Source: Candidatus Polarisedimenticolia bacterium (GTDB taxonomy: Bacteria; Acidobacteriota; Polarisedimenticolia; Gp22-AA2; AA152). From it: a DNA stretch of 64,000 nucleotides. Under the pieces are notes generated by a model. That model did no database searches, had not been told where the DNA came from, and worked only from the letters and a program-made list of their open reading frames with translations. The DNA lies in contig DASYRE010000010.1 in assembly GCA_036004685.1 (NCBI GenBank), positions 42,806 through 106,805 on the forward strand, in the 5' to 3' direction. This document shows, in pieces, positions 42,459 through 52,987 of the stretch; positions within the stretch are counted from its first letter, which is position 1, and every line of letters starts with the position of its first letter. Made by a program: the position numbers and the translations under genes.

Positions 42459-44693
42459 ATCATCCGCCGAGTCGACGTTCATCCCGCCCGCCTTGCGCTG
42501 CTGATCCTCCTGGCAAGTCTTCCGCCCTGCCTGCTCGCCGATTCTCCCGAGCCCAAGCCCGCGTCGCCAGCGTCCGCCTCCCCGGAGGTGCGCATCGGGC
42601 TGACGACCGATCCGTTGCAAGCGAAGTTCTTCGGGACGGCGGGCCTGCAGATCCTGCACCCCACGAAGCTCACTCCGGTATGGAAGCCGAGGTTCGAGGA
42701 GCCGCTTTGGGTCGTGCTCGATCTGCCGCGCGGCGTCGTGCCGCGGTCCGTTTTTCGCGTGCAGGTCGGATCGTTCGGCACGGAAGCCGAGGCGGCGGCG
42801 GTCAAGGATCGTCTGGAGCATCTCGTTCCCGATCCGGCCTTCGTCTCGTTCAATCCCGAGCGCAACTCCTATCGGGTGCGGATCGGTCAATTCGAGAAGC
42901 GCGAGGAGGCCGCGTCGCTGACCGACCGGCTGCTGGGGGAGGGCTTCTCGGAGTTGTGGACGGCGGAAGAGGCGGCGCCCTCTTCGGGGAAGGCGCGCCT
43001 GCGCCTGGTCGATTCGCGATACTACTCGCAAGTCACCGATGCGAAATCGATCGTGATTCGCCCGTCCACGCCGGGAGGCACGATCGAGGTCGACGGCCAG
43101 CCGTACCGGGGATGGATGGAGGTCCGGATCCTCGGAGACAGTCTCAAGGTCGTCAACCAGGTCGGCATCGAGGACTATCTCCGCGGCGTGGTGCCGAACG
43201 AGATGGGTCCCGGCGTCTATCCGGAGCTCGAGGCGCTGAAGGCCCAGGCCGTGGCGGCGAGGACCTACATCGTGGCGAACCGCGGACAGTTCTCCGACTC
43301 GGGCTACGACATCTGCGATTCGCCCGGATGCCAGGTCTACAAGGGATTCGGCACCGAGCATCCGCTGACCAACCAGGCGGTCGAGGAGACGGCGGGGATC
43401 ATTGCGGGCTTCAACGGCGCGCCGATCAAGGCGCTCTACACGTCGACGTGCGGCGGCCACACGGAGGACGGCGCGAACATTTTCCAGGATCTGAAGCTCC
43501 CCTACCTGAAAGGGACGGACTGCTACCCCGAATCGGCGGCCCCCGCCTTCCTGGTCGGACGGAACGATCTCCCCGCCGCCGACGCCGGCGACGGCACGTC
43601 CCTGGCCGCCGAGGCGGGCCTGCTCTACGTCTCGGGCGTGGTCGGCGAGGAGATCTTCAGGAAGAGATATCTCGAGGAGCAAGCGGAGCCGGCGGAGGCC
43701 CTTGGCTGGTGGCGGAAGGCGTTTTCCCTGATCGGCGCCGGCGGCGTTCCCGCGGGCTTCCGGTTCAAGGACGGCAGCGTTCTCGAATGGAGCCGCTTCC
43801 TGATCGCCGCGTTTGGCTGGGAGGAGCGCTCCCGGCTGATCCTCGATGCGCGCGATCTTCCCTATCTTCTTTCGACGCGGGACGCGGCGGAGATTCCGTC
43901 CGCCGACGCGCTGGCGGTGGCCTTCCTGCTGCGCTCCGGCATTCTCGTTCCCCATCCCGACAACTCGCTGCGGATCCGCGAGCGCCCCACGCGGGCCGTT
44001 CAGCTCGCCTGGATCTACCGGATCGCCGATCGTTTCCAGGCCCTCGCCGTGCGCCGCGGGATCTTCGACGCGCTCGAAGGACGGTCGATCCGCGTGGGGC
44101 ACAAGGGAGAGAGCGAGACGTTCGATCTGGCGCCGTCGCTCTGTCTGTACCAGTCGTCCCGGTCGCGCAGTTTCCCGGCGCCCACCCTGGCGCTCGCCGT
44201 GGGAGACCCGATATCGTTCCATCTCAACGCCGAGGGGAAGATCGACGCCGTCCTGCTGGATGCCTCCTCCCGCGGCGCCGCCGACGATCGATCCAGCACG
44301 TACTATTCGTGGGAGGTCCGGTACTCGCGCCAGGAGATGGAGGACCTGATTCGCAAGCGCGTCGACGTGGGCAAGCTGTCGGACGTGGTGATCGCGAAGC
44401 GGGGCGTTTCGGGCCGGGTCATCCAGCTTAGGATCACCGGGAGCCGCGGCGCCTTCACCCTCAATGGCTTCAAGATTCGGACGGCGCTGGGGATCCGGGA
44501 GAACCTCTTCACGATCGAGCGGCAGCTCGATCCCGGCGGCGGCGTCCGGGCTTTCACCATCGCCGGCAAGGGGTGGGGGCACGGTGTGGGGCTGTGCCAG
44601 GTCGGCGCGTACGGCATGGCGGTCCGGGGCGAGACATTCGATCGGATCCTGAAGCACTATTACTCCGGCATCGATCTGATCCGGGCCTATTAG
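42459..44693 (+). CDS. SpoIID/LytB-domain exported protein with SPOR domain; apparent AUC start
   Basis: A 744-residue protein of the SpoIID/LytB type (denuded-glycan lytic transglycosylase family of sporulation and cell-wall enzymes). A signal peptide (RRVDVHPARLALLILLASLPPCLLA|D) leads to a SPOR-like pair (VFRVQVGSFGTEAEAAAV; YRVRIGQFEKREEAASL), then SpoIID part one (VNQVGIEDYLRGVVPNEMGP, EALKAQAVAARTYIVANRG, YTSTCGGHTEDG). A roughly 150-residue insert looks SLH-like (LLRSGILVPHPDNSLRIRERPTRAVQLAWIYRIADRF), followed by part two ending GKGWGHGVGLCQVGAYGMA. No in-frame ATG, GTG or TTG precedes the signal peptide closely. A GGAGG at 42447-42451 stands seven bases before ATC 42459, the best start. 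Confidence 0.85.
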   Translation: MIRRVDVHPARLALLILLASLPPCLLADSPEPKPASPASASPEVRIGLTTDPLQAKFFGTAGLQILHPTKLTPVWKPRFEEPLWVVLDLPRGVVPRSVFRVQVGSFGTEAEAAAVKDRLEHLVPDPAFVSFNPERNSYRVRIGQFEKREEAASLTDRLLGEGFSELWTAEEAAPSSGKARLRLVDSRYYSQVTDAKSIVIRPSTPGGTIEVDGQPYRGWMEVRILGDSLKVVNQVGIEDYLRGVVPNEMGPGVYPELEALKAQAVAARTYIVANRGQFSDSGYDICDSPGCQVYKGFGTEHPLTNQAVEETAGIIAGFNGAPIKALYTSTCGGHTEDGANIFQDLKLPYLKGTDCYPESAAPAFLVGRNDLPAADAGDGTSLAAEAGLLYVSGVVGEEIFRKRYLEEQAEPAEALGWWRKAFSLIGAGGVPAGFRFKDGSVLEWSRFLIAAFGWEERSRLILDARDLPYLLSTRDAAEIPSADALAVAFLLRSGILVPHPDNSLRIRERPTRAVQLAWIYRIADRFQALAVRRGIFDALEGRSIRVGHKGESETFDLAPSLCLYQSSRSRSFPAPTLALAVGDPISFHLNAEGKIDAVLLDASSRGAADDRSSTYYSWEVRYSRQEMEDLIRKRVDVGKLSDVVIAKRGVSGRVIQLRITGSRGAFTLNGFKIRTALGIRENLFTIERQLDPGGGVRAFTIAGKGWGHGVGLCQVGAYGMAVRGETFDRILKHYYSGIDLIRAY

Positions 44694-44694
44694 A

Positions 44695-44724
44695 TTGACA
44701 ATGGAAAGTTTCGAGGGATATCAT
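44695..44724 (+). promoter_or_regulatory. sigma70-like promoter of the DUF4388 gene
   Basis: TTGACA (44695-44700) and TATCAT (44719-44724) with an 18-base spacer. The predicted transcript start near 44731 falls about three bases before ATG 44734, so the message would be leaderless or nearly so. The TTG at 44695 and ATG at 44701 are in frame but lie inside the promoter. Confidence 0.65.
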
Positions 44725-44733
44725 CGCTCGCCC

Positions 44734-45939
44734 ATGAGCCGTTCTTCCGACTCCGGAGAGCAGAATTCCGGCGCCCCTCCCGCGATGCATCGGGCGACCG
44801 GCGCTCGGGAAGGCGATTTTTCGGGTCGGCTCAAGGCCCTTTCGATCTCCGACGTCCTCGAATTCCTGCGCGTCCTGAACCGGCGCGGCTGCCTGACGTT
44901 GCGTCACGGCGAGCGGCAGGTCACTTTGCAAGTGCGGGAGGGTCTGCTCTCGGGCGCCGTCTGCCGGGGGGAGGAGGGAAGTCTCGCAGGCTTTCTCTTC
45001 CGCGAGGGACAGATCACCCAGGGACAGTACGAATCGCTGCAGGAGCGGGAGAAGAACGGGGAGCGCGTCGCCCGGAGTCTCATCGAAGCGGGGGTCCTGA
45101 GCCCGAAGGGAGTCTGGGACGCCCTGCGAAGGCAGGCCCGGAGCGTGGCCCTCGGCCTGTTCGAATGGGAGCAGGGAGAGTTCCAGTTCCGGGAGGGCGA
45201 GGAGACGGGTTTCGGGATGGAGGTGGGCCTCCCCATCCTGGAGCTGATTGCCGACGGGATCCGCTCGGTGAGGGAGACGCGGTTGTTCAGCGCGCGGATG
45301 CCTTCCGGAGCGTCGATCTTCGAAGCCATTCCGGAGCTGGAGCGCAAGGTGTCGATTCCGCTGGAGCCTCACGAGCGCTACGTGCTGGGCCTGATCGACT
45401 CCCGCCGGACGCTCGCCCAAGTCGGGCAGGCGAGCGAGATCGGCGAGGCGGAAACGCTGCGGGTCATCTTCCTGTTGTTCTCGATCGGCTACCTGAAGAT
45501 GAAGGTCTTTCACGCTCCCCCCGAGCCGTCCCGGGACGCGGAGGCGCTGCCGCTCATCCGCCGGTACAACGAGATGTTCGCGTTCCTGCACCGCTACCTG
45601 GTGAAGGAGGTCGGGCCGATCGGCGAGGCGGTCATGGGCCGCTATTTCGAGGACCAGCAGAAGGCGCAGCCCGTCCTGCTCTCCGACGGACGTCTCGGCC
45701 GGGACGGCACGCTGGACGAGAGGCTTCTCCTGCGCAATCTCGGCGCCGCCGGCGACGGGGGGGGCGGCATGGAGAAGCTCGTGGACGGCCTGAATGAGCT
45801 GTTGTACGCCGAGCTGCTGGCCGTGCGCCGCACCCTCGGAGCCAGCCATGAAGGCAGGGCGGTGCAGGGACTTCGCGAGCTCGGATTGCAGCCCGTGATC
45901 CATTCCGAGGTCGCCATGGAGTCCTCCCGAAAGGAGTAA
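44734..45939 (+). CDS. DUF4388 (PATAN-like) domain protein
   Basis: A 401-residue soluble protein. After a Ser/Gly-rich start, residues about 30-140 form a DUF4388 domain (GDFSGRLKALSISDVLEFLRVLNRRGCLTLRHGERQVTLQVREGLLSGAVC...GFLFREGQI), known from gliding and signalling proteins of delta-proteobacteria and cyanobacterial PatA relatives. A second part (LEPHERYVLGLIDSRRTLAQVGQASEIGEAETLRVIFLLFSIGYL) resembles the winged-helix-like tail often found after DUF4388. It has no catalytic signature and probably acts as a protein-interaction or signalling adaptor. Start chosen from the promoter position; upstream in-frame TTG 44695 and ATG 44701 are alternatives. Confidence 0.8.
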   Translation: MSRSSDSGEQNSGAPPAMHRATGAREGDFSGRLKALSISDVLEFLRVLNRRGCLTLRHGERQVTLQVREGLLSGAVCRGEEGSLAGFLFREGQITQGQYESLQEREKNGERVARSLIEAGVLSPKGVWDALRRQARSVALGLFEWEQGEFQFREGEETGFGMEVGLPILELIADGIRSVRETRLFSARMPSGASIFEAIPELERKVSIPLEPHERYVLGLIDSRRTLAQVGQASEIGEAETLRVIFLLFSIGYLKMKVFHAPPEPSRDAEALPLIRRYNEMFAFLHRYLVKEVGPIGEAVMGRYFEDQQKAQPVLLSDGRLGRDGTLDERLLLRNLGAAGDGGGGMEKLVDGLNELLYAELLAVRRTLGASHEGRAVQGLRELGLQPVIHSEVAMESSRKE

Positions 45940-45943
45940 AGCC

Positions 45944-46255
45944 TTGGTGACGCTGCTTCGCACGCTCGGCTTCCTGGCGATCGCCGGCGGGCTCCTCTGG
46001 ATGGTCGTGGCGGAGCTGGTGCTTCACGAAGGCCGCGGAGCCCAGGTCCGCTTGCTATTGGTCGGCGGCGTCCTCTTCCTGGGAGCTTCCGTGGTGCTTT
46101 CGATGATGGGACGCGTCTCCGCCAAGGTGGCGGGCCGCAAGTGCCGGCGTTGCGGGAAACCGGTGCAGCACGGCCACATCTACTGCTCCGACCATCTGAA
46201 AGAGGCGGTGAACGAGTTTCGCGACCATCAGCGGCAGAAAGGCGACGGGGGTTGA
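45944..46255 (+). CDS. small membrane protein with C-terminal zinc ribbon
   Basis: A protein of about 103 residues with two membrane segments (TLLRTLGFLAIAGGLLWMVVAELVL and VRLLLVGGVLFLGASVVLSMMG) and a cytoplasmic tail containing CRRCGKPVQHGHIYCSDH, a likely zinc-binding CxxC...CxxH. Start is TTG 45944 or GTG 45947 behind AAAGGAG at 45930-45936. No family recognised. Its stop overlaps the miaA TTG (TTGA), so it may be coupled to the tRNA-modification gene. Confidence 0.7.
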   Translation: MVTLLRTLGFLAIAGGLLWMVVAELVLHEGRGAQVRLLLVGGVLFLGASVVLSMMGRVSAKVAGRKCRRCGKPVQHGHIYCSDHLKEAVNEFRDHQRQKGDGG

Positions 46256-47220
46256 AGGGGGGCGACGCGGCGCCCGCCGGCAAGGCGGTCGTCCTCGTGG
46301 GCCCGACGGCGTCCGGCAAGAGCGATATGGGCTGCGCCCTGGCGCGGCGCTTCGGCGGCTGGATTCTGAGCGTCGACTCGATGGCCGTCTACCGCGGCCT
46401 GGACATCGGAACGTCCAAGCCGGCGCCCGAGGTCCGGAGCGCGATCCCCCATCGGGGGCTCGATCTCGCGGATCCCGCGGAAGGTTTCTCGCTGGGGGAC
46501 TTCATCCGGGCGGCCGACGCGGCGCTGGCGGAGATGCGCTCCCGCCGGGCGCTTCCGATCCTGGTCGCGGGAACGGGCTTGTACCTGCGCGGCGTCTTGA
46601 AAGGGGTGGCCGCGCTCCCGAGGCGGGACGTGGCATTTCGCCGCCGGATGCTGGAACGGGAGAGGATTGAGGGGCCCGGGACGCTGCACCGCCTCCTCGA
46701 GGAGGCGGATCCGCCGTCCGCGCGGCGCATCTCGCCGGCGGATCTCCAGCGCCTCGTGAGAGCTCTGGAGCTCGGCGAGGGCGGGTTCCGCGACTCGCTG
46801 GCCAAGCCCGGGGCGGAATGGCGCGGATCGGATCGCTTCCCGAGCGTCAAGGTGGGGATCCGGCGCAGCCGAGAGGAGCTGGAGCGCCGGATCCGGGAGC
46901 GGCTCGATCAGTTCCTGGCGCGAGGCCTCCTGGAGGAGACACGCCAGCTTCTCCGGCGGGTTCCCGCTTCCTCGAACGCCTTCAAGGCGCTGGGCTACCG
47001 GGAGCTGGTCGATCACCTGCAAGGGCGGTGCGATCTCGAGACGGCCCGGCGCGAGACGGTGAGGAACACGCTGCGATACGCAAAGCGGCAAATGACCTGG
47101 TTCCGCAAGGAGCCCGGTGTTCGTTGGTTCGATCTGACGGGTCCGGCCGAATCCGCGGTTTCCGCCATCGGGGACCACGTTGAGGAGGAGCTGGGCCGGT
47201 CGCTCGACGGCGCGGAGTGA
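46252..47220 (+). CDS. miaA: tRNA dimethylallyltransferase MiaA
   Basis: MiaA isopentenylates A37 of tRNAs that read codons starting with U. The P-loop is VLVGPTASGKSDMG, and DSMAVYRGLDIGTSKP, PILVAGTGLYLRGVLKG, and NTLRYAKRQMTWFRKE are diagnostic. Length 322. The only fitting start is TTG 46252, overlapping the preceding stop. hfq follows after 31 bases, the same miaA-hfq order as in many bacteria. Confidence 0.96.
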   Translation: MKGGDAAPAGKAVVLVGPTASGKSDMGCALARRFGGWILSVDSMAVYRGLDIGTSKPAPEVRSAIPHRGLDLADPAEGFSLGDFIRAADAALAEMRSRRALPILVAGTGLYLRGVLKGVAALPRRDVAFRRRMLERERIEGPGTLHRLLEEADPPSARRISPADLQRLVRALELGEGGFRDSLAKPGAEWRGSDRFPSVKVGIRRSREELERRIRERLDQFLARGLLEETRQLLRRVPASSNAFKALGYRELVDHLQGRCDLETARRETVRNTLRYAKRQMTWFRKEPGVRWFDLTGPAESAVSAIGDHVEEELGRSLDGAE

Positions 47221-47251
47221 TCCCGCGGCCCCGTCGTCCGGAGGAGACGCC

Positions 47252-47578
47252 ATGGAGAAGGACCCGTCGCCCAACATCCAGAACGATTTTTTCAACCAGA
47301 TCCGGAAGGAGAAGGCGCGAGTCGTCGTCTACCTGAACAGCGGCCGGAAGCTCACGGGGCGCATCAAGAGCTTCGACAAGTTCACGGTGCTCCTGGACAA
47401 CGGCCAGGGCGAACAGATGATCTTCAAGCACGCCATCGCCTCGGTGGTCAGCGCCAAGACGTTCGGAAACTACATGACTTTCGAATCCTCTCCCGGTAAG
47501 GGAAAGGAGGCGGCGGAGCCGCCGCCGGCCGGCGCCGGAGAAGTCGAAGCGGACGAGGGCGGGGACGCGGCGGAGTAA
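47252..47578 (+). CDS. hfq: RNA chaperone Hfq
   Basis: Hfq forms a hexameric Sm-like ring that pairs small RNAs with messages. Sm1 (NDFFNQIRKEKARVVVYLNSGRKLTGRIKSFDKFTVLL) and Sm2 (QMIFKHAIASVVSA) are typical, with the K-H signature. The C-terminal tail (PGKGKEAAEPPPAGAGEVEADEGGDAAE) is acidic and disordered, as in several Hfq proteins. GGAGGAGACGCC precedes ATG 47252. Confidence 0.96.
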   Translation: MEKDPSPNIQNDFFNQIRKEKARVVVYLNSGRKLTGRIKSFDKFTVLLDNGQGEQMIFKHAIASVVSAKTFGNYMTFESSPGKGKEAAEPPPAGAGEVEADEGGDAAE

Positions 47579-47606
47579 AATTCCTCCCAAGCCTCCCGGA
47601 GGCGCT

Positions 47607-48197
47607 TTGGGTTTCACGCTCGCGAACCTGGTGACGATCGCGAGGATGGTGCTGGTCCCGGCCTTCATCATGCTCGTCGTCTCCAACCATCCCGGATGGG
47701 CGCTCGGCGTCTTCGCCGCGGCCGGGATCAGCGACGCCGTCGACGGCTTCATCGCGCGCCGCTTCGGCCAGGGAAGCGAGCTGGGCGTTTTTCTGGATCC
47801 GATTGCGGACAAACTGTTGGTGACCGCCGCGCTGGTGGTTCTCTCCCTGCCCGATCATCCGGCCTCCTTCCCCCATTTCGCGCTGCTCAACCGGTTCCCG
47901 ATTCTCCTGACGATTCTCACGATCAGCCGGGACGTGCTGATCGTCCTGATCGCGCTGGTGATCCACCTCGCCACGGGCCTGAGCCGCTTCCCTCCCACCC
48001 TCTACGGGAAAATCACCACCGTGGTCCAGGTCGTCACCGTCTGTGTCATCCTCCTGTACAACTCGCTGGAGGTTCGTTCCACCGCCATCGTGCCGGGGCT
48101 GGTCTACCTCACCCTGGCGGCCACCCTCTTCTCGGGCTTCCATTACATCGTCCACGGGGCGCGGCTGGCGGGATCGGCGCCCGACCTCGGCCGGTAG
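47607..48197 (+). CDS. pgsA: CDP-diacylglycerol-glycerol-3-phosphate 3-phosphatidyltransferase
   Basis: An inner-membrane CDP-alcohol phosphotransferase (196 residues) that makes phosphatidylglycerolphosphate, precursor of phosphatidylglycerol and cardiolipin. The family motif is complete (ISDAVDGFIARRFGQGSELGVFLDPIADK). Hydrophobic segments fit six membrane helices. Start is TTG 47607 behind CCGGAGG. A related CDP-alcohol phosphotransferase using another alcohol is possible. Confidence 0.88.
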   Translation: MGFTLANLVTIARMVLVPAFIMLVVSNHPGWALGVFAAAGISDAVDGFIARRFGQGSELGVFLDPIADKLLVTAALVVLSLPDHPASFPHFALLNRFPILLTILTISRDVLIVLIALVIHLATGLSRFPPTLYGKITTVVQVVTVCVILLYNSLEVRSTAIVPGLVYLTLAATLFSGFHYIVHGARLAGSAPDLGR

Positions 48198-48241
48198 GAC
48201 CTCCGCCCGAGGTTGGGGCCCTCTCCCGCTGCGGCCCGTGT

Positions 48242-49870
<1,629 letters not shown>

Positions 49871-49988
49871 CCCGGCTCCATTACATCCCTGTAATCGCGG
49901 CGGCCGCACCCAGGGCCTCTCGGGGCGGGCCGAACCTCCTTGGGAATCTATTCCGCGCCGGAGGGAAGTCAATGGGAGGGAAAGCGGG

Positions 49989-51512
49989 CTATTTGCGGAA
50001 CAGCCCCTTGAGCAGCCCTTTCTTCTCGTCTTCGGAGGCGAGCGCCTGGCGGGCCGTGTCGTTGGCGGCGTCCCAGGAGAGCGCGCTCTGGAGGTACTGC
50101 AAGCTCTTCTCCTCCTGGCCTATCTTGCGGTAGAGAATGCCGAGCTGGGCGTAGTTCTCGGCAAAGGTGGGGTTCAGCTCGACGGCCCTGAGGAAATGCC
50201 GTTCCGCCTCCTTGCGAAGGCGCGGATTGCGGCTCTGGACGAGCGCCAGGTAGCGGTGATACTCCTCGCGCGTCTCATCCTGCTCGACGGCGTGCGCGAA
50301 GAAAGGGAGCGCCTTGACGAATTCGTGCCTCTCGAACAGAGACTTGCCGTGCAGGAAATTCTGCCGGGCCAATTCGGCTGCGCTCGCCGCCGTCTTCTCA
50401 GGCGCCTGCTTGTCGGTCGCCTGAGCCAGCGACTTGTCGTACTCTTCCCGGCTGCCGCTCTTGGAAAGCGTCGCGTAAGCTTCCGTGATGGCCGCGAAGA
50501 CTTTCTCGGCCCGGTCTTTCGTCTCGTCCTCGGAGAACTTGTCGGGATGAAGCCGCTTGGCCAGGGAATAATAGCTGTGCCGGATCTCCGATTCGCTTGC
50601 CGTGGAAGCGAGGCCGAGGACTTCGTAGAAACTCTGGCCCTTGAGGGCCGAGTGCCGGCTCAGCATCTCCTCCACCGGACCCGCGGGCGGGCGCGGAGCG
50701 CGGGCCGGCGCGGGACGCGGCCGCGACGGGCGGGTCGGGGCGGCGCCCCCGGCGTCCCGGGCGGTGACGCGGGGCGTCGTCGGAACATCGGCCTCCGGTT
50801 CCACCGTGTCCACCTGCAGGAAACCCGCCAGGATGAGCGCGGTCAGCGCGCAGTCGGTCTCGCCGGGGCCCAGCGGGCTGGTCTGCGCGATCTCTCTCAA
50901 GGAGAGGGTGCCGTCCACCCGGGAAAGGAGGAACCCTTCCGCCGGCTCCAGCGGGACCGCCTCCAACGGCATCGGCGGAGCGGGGTGCGGGCGGACGCGC
51001 GCCGCGCGGTCTCCGAGCACGCCGCTCACCATGGCGGGATCGGCGACGTTCCGGACCAGGCCCAGGATCGCCACCGGCACGGGGAGCCCCGCGTCCCCGG
51101 GTTGCGTGAAGGGGAGCTCTCCCTGCTGGAACTCAAATCTCGCGTCGGTCCACTTCGACGCGCTGAGGACGATCTTTTCGATCGTCTCGATCACGAGCGT
51201 CCGGTGATCCTCCGCGGAGAGGAAGCCGAGCCGCAGCAAGGCGGATCCGAGCAGCTCGTTGGCCTGCTTGCCGGCGGTGGCCTGGCGCATCTCGTCGGCA
51301 TGGAACTGGCCGCGCTGCTTGAGCAGCTCGGTCAGACTCTCGGAGAGGACGTTGGAGGCCGCGTAGCGGATGACGCGCCCTTCCTCGATGAAGAGCTGCC
51401 GGGTCACCGAGCCGAAGGAGAGCTTCAGGCCTCCCGAGCGCCGGCCCTCGAGGATCCGCGACAAGACGCGCGGCAGGGGCTGCTCGGAGAGCTTTCCGGA
51501 GAACGCGGACAC
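49989..51512 (-). CDS. DUF4388, J-domain and TPR fusion protein
   Basis: A 507-residue cytoplasmic protein. Residues 1-115 are DUF4388 (MSAFSGKLSEQPLPRVLSRILEGRRSGGLKLSF...FIEEGRVIRYAASN). After a second helical region and a Pro/Arg-rich linker, a J-domain (about 296-365, SFYEVLGLASTASESEIRHSYYSLAKRLHPDKF with HPD intact) implies recruitment of DnaK. TPR repeats (about 385-495) end the chain. Start is GTG 51512, just past the stop of the upstream gene. The combination suggests an adaptor that links a sensing or scaffold module to Hsp70. Confidence 0.88.
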   Translation of the reverse strand: MSAFSGKLSEQPLPRVLSRILEGRRSGGLKLSFGSVTRQLFIEEGRVIRYAASNVLSESLTELLKQRGQFHADEMRQATAGKQANELLGSALLRLGFLSAEDHRTLVIETIEKIVLSASKWTDARFEFQQGELPFTQPGDAGLPVPVAILGLVRNVADPAMVSGVLGDRAARVRPHPAPPMPLEAVPLEPAEGFLLSRVDGTLSLREIAQTSPLGPGETDCALTALILAGFLQVDTVEPEADVPTTPRVTARDAGGAAPTRPSRPRPAPARAPRPPAGPVEEMLSRHSALKGQSFYEVLGLASTASESEIRHSYYSLAKRLHPDKFSEDETKDRAEKVFAAITEAYATLSKSGSREEYDKSLAQATDKQAPEKTAASAAELARQNFLHGKSLFERHEFVKALPFFAHAVEQDETREEYHRYLALVQSRNPRLRKEAERHFLRAVELNPTFAENYAQLGILYRKIGQEEKSLQYLQSALSWDAANDTARQALASEDEKKGLLKGLFRK

Positions 51513-51513
51513 C

Positions 51514-52986
51514 TCAGCTCCTCTCGGCGAATTTTTTCAAGAGATCTTCCATCCACCCCTTCTGCAGATCGGCGAAGTCCTCCCGGACGACCTCCTTCAG
51601 CGCCTCCTCCGTGGAGAGCCCCGCGCGCATCCTGTCCAGGGTGTCGACCAGGGCATCGAATCCGAACCTACCGGCCAGATAGCGCGTGAAGGAGAGCGAC
51701 GAGGGATAGCTGAATTCGGCGTACCAGGACCGCCCCTCGGAGGCCGCGAGATCGCGGGCCAGGCTGCGCTCTTCGGAGAACAGCAGCGGCCGTCCCTCGA
51801 CGAGCTGGGCCAGGCCTTCCTGAAGCCATCGGGGGCAGTTTCCTCCGCTCTTGCCGTGGACGAAGGCGTGGGTGAGCTCGTGGGTCAGGACGGCCCGCAC
51901 CTCCGGGTTCATCGCCTTCACGCCGCCCAGCGGGATCCGGACCTTGCCGTCGAATAGGCCGGCCACCGAGGCGGGCATCCGGGTCGCGTCATAGAACTTC
52001 TCGGCCGGATACAGGATCACGACGATCGGAGCGGGCGGGATGAACTGAAAACGCTCCGCCAGCTCGCGGTATTTTTCTTCGAGCGTGTCGCGCAAGGCGG
52101 CGGCGATCGGCGAGATAGACGGTCCCCCGCCTTCATAGCGCAGGATGAAATGCAGGGCCTCGGTCCGCGCGTAATCACGCTCGACACGCAGCTCGCGCTT
52201 CGCTTTCTCGATCAGCGAAGCGACCCGCTCGTCGTCCCGCAGCGCCCGGGAGAGCTGCCATTCGGAGATGGCGTCGGCGAGGTTCTCCTGGCGGTAGTAG
52301 ACGAGGCCGAGAAGGTAGTGGAGCGAAGCGTCCCGGGGGAACGCCAGCAACCCTTCCTGGATCTGGGCGCGGGCGTAGAGATCCTTCCCCTGCTTGAGGA
52401 AGAGGTTGGAAAGTCCGACGTGCGCCGGAAGGCACTGGGAATCGTAGGTGAGCGCTTCACGGAAGGACGCCTCGGCCGCCGCGAATTCATGCCGCTCCTC
52501 GGAGCGCGCCGCCAGCACGCAAAGGCCGCGGGCGATCTCCCGGGAGTCGGGCTCGCGCCGCCTCGGCTCGTCCCGAAGATCGCGCTTCAGGGCCTCCATC
52601 GCCTCGCGGAGATCTTGATCGGACATCTTCGAGGAGACGGCCGGGGGCGGAGGAAGCGGAGGGGGAGCGGGGAGAGGCTTTCCCTTCGGGGAACCGGGAA
52701 GCGCTCGGACGGGCCGGGGAGAGGGTTTGTGCGGCGCCGAATCGGCCGGGGCGGGCGGCTCGCCGGCGACTTTCTGCCCGGCCGGCGAGGAGGGCTCGAT
52801 GCGCACGACCAGGGAGCGCGGGATGGTGAGATTCCCGGCCGGGATCTCGAGAAGGATCTGATCTCCTTCGACCCGCCAACCTTCGACTTCGAGGCTGCGT
52901 CCATCCTTGAGGTGGACCACGTCGGCGCGGACCGATCCGGAGGAAGCGAAGAGGAAGATCGAAGCGACGAGCGCCGTGCGCCGCAT
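51514..52986 (-). CDS. exported TPR protein with gluzincin-type (HELTH) peptidase domain
   Basis: A 490-residue exported protein (signal 1-21, VASIFLFASSGSVRA). A small beta domain (VVHLKDGRSLEVEGWRVEGDQILLEI) resembles SHS2/DUF-type periplasmic modules. A Pro-rich linker (75-117) leads to TPR-like repeats (about 155-262), then a peptidase-MA-like domain: THELTHAFVHG with His369, Glu370 and His373, and the third ligand likely Glu390 in WLQEGLAQ. It should act in the periplasm. The next gene downstream starts one base after its stop, and the upstream gene ends one base before its start. Confidence 0.83.
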   Translation of the reverse strand: MRRTALVASIFLFASSGSVRADVVHLKDGRSLEVEGWRVEGDQILLEIPAGNLTIPRSLVVRIEPSSPAGQKVAGEPPAPADSAPHKPSPRPVRALPGSPKGKPLPAPPPLPPPPAVSSKMSDQDLREAMEALKRDLRDEPRRREPDSREIARGLCVLAARSEERHEFAAAEASFREALTYDSQCLPAHVGLSNLFLKQGKDLYARAQIQEGLLAFPRDASLHYLLGLVYYRQENLADAISEWQLSRALRDDERVASLIEKAKRELRVERDYARTEALHFILRYEGGGPSISPIAAALRDTLEEKYRELAERFQFIPPAPIVVILYPAEKFYDATRMPASVAGLFDGKVRIPLGGVKAMNPEVRAVLTHELTHAFVHGKSGGNCPRWLQEGLAQLVEGRPLLFSEERSLARDLAASEGRSWYAEFSYPSSLSFTRYLAGRFGFDALVDTLDRMRAGLSTEEALKEVVREDFADLQKGWMEDLLKKFAERS

Positions 52987-52987
52987 T

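Noticed and set aside
42249..44657. An 800-codon open frame on the - strand opposite the SpoIID gene, and similar long antisense frames such as 2202-4127, 5490-6944, 6727-8229 and 12108-13577
   Set aside because: They mirror real genes, follow from high-GC codon bias, have Arg/Pro/His/Asp-rich composition with no domain, and lack ribosome binding sites.
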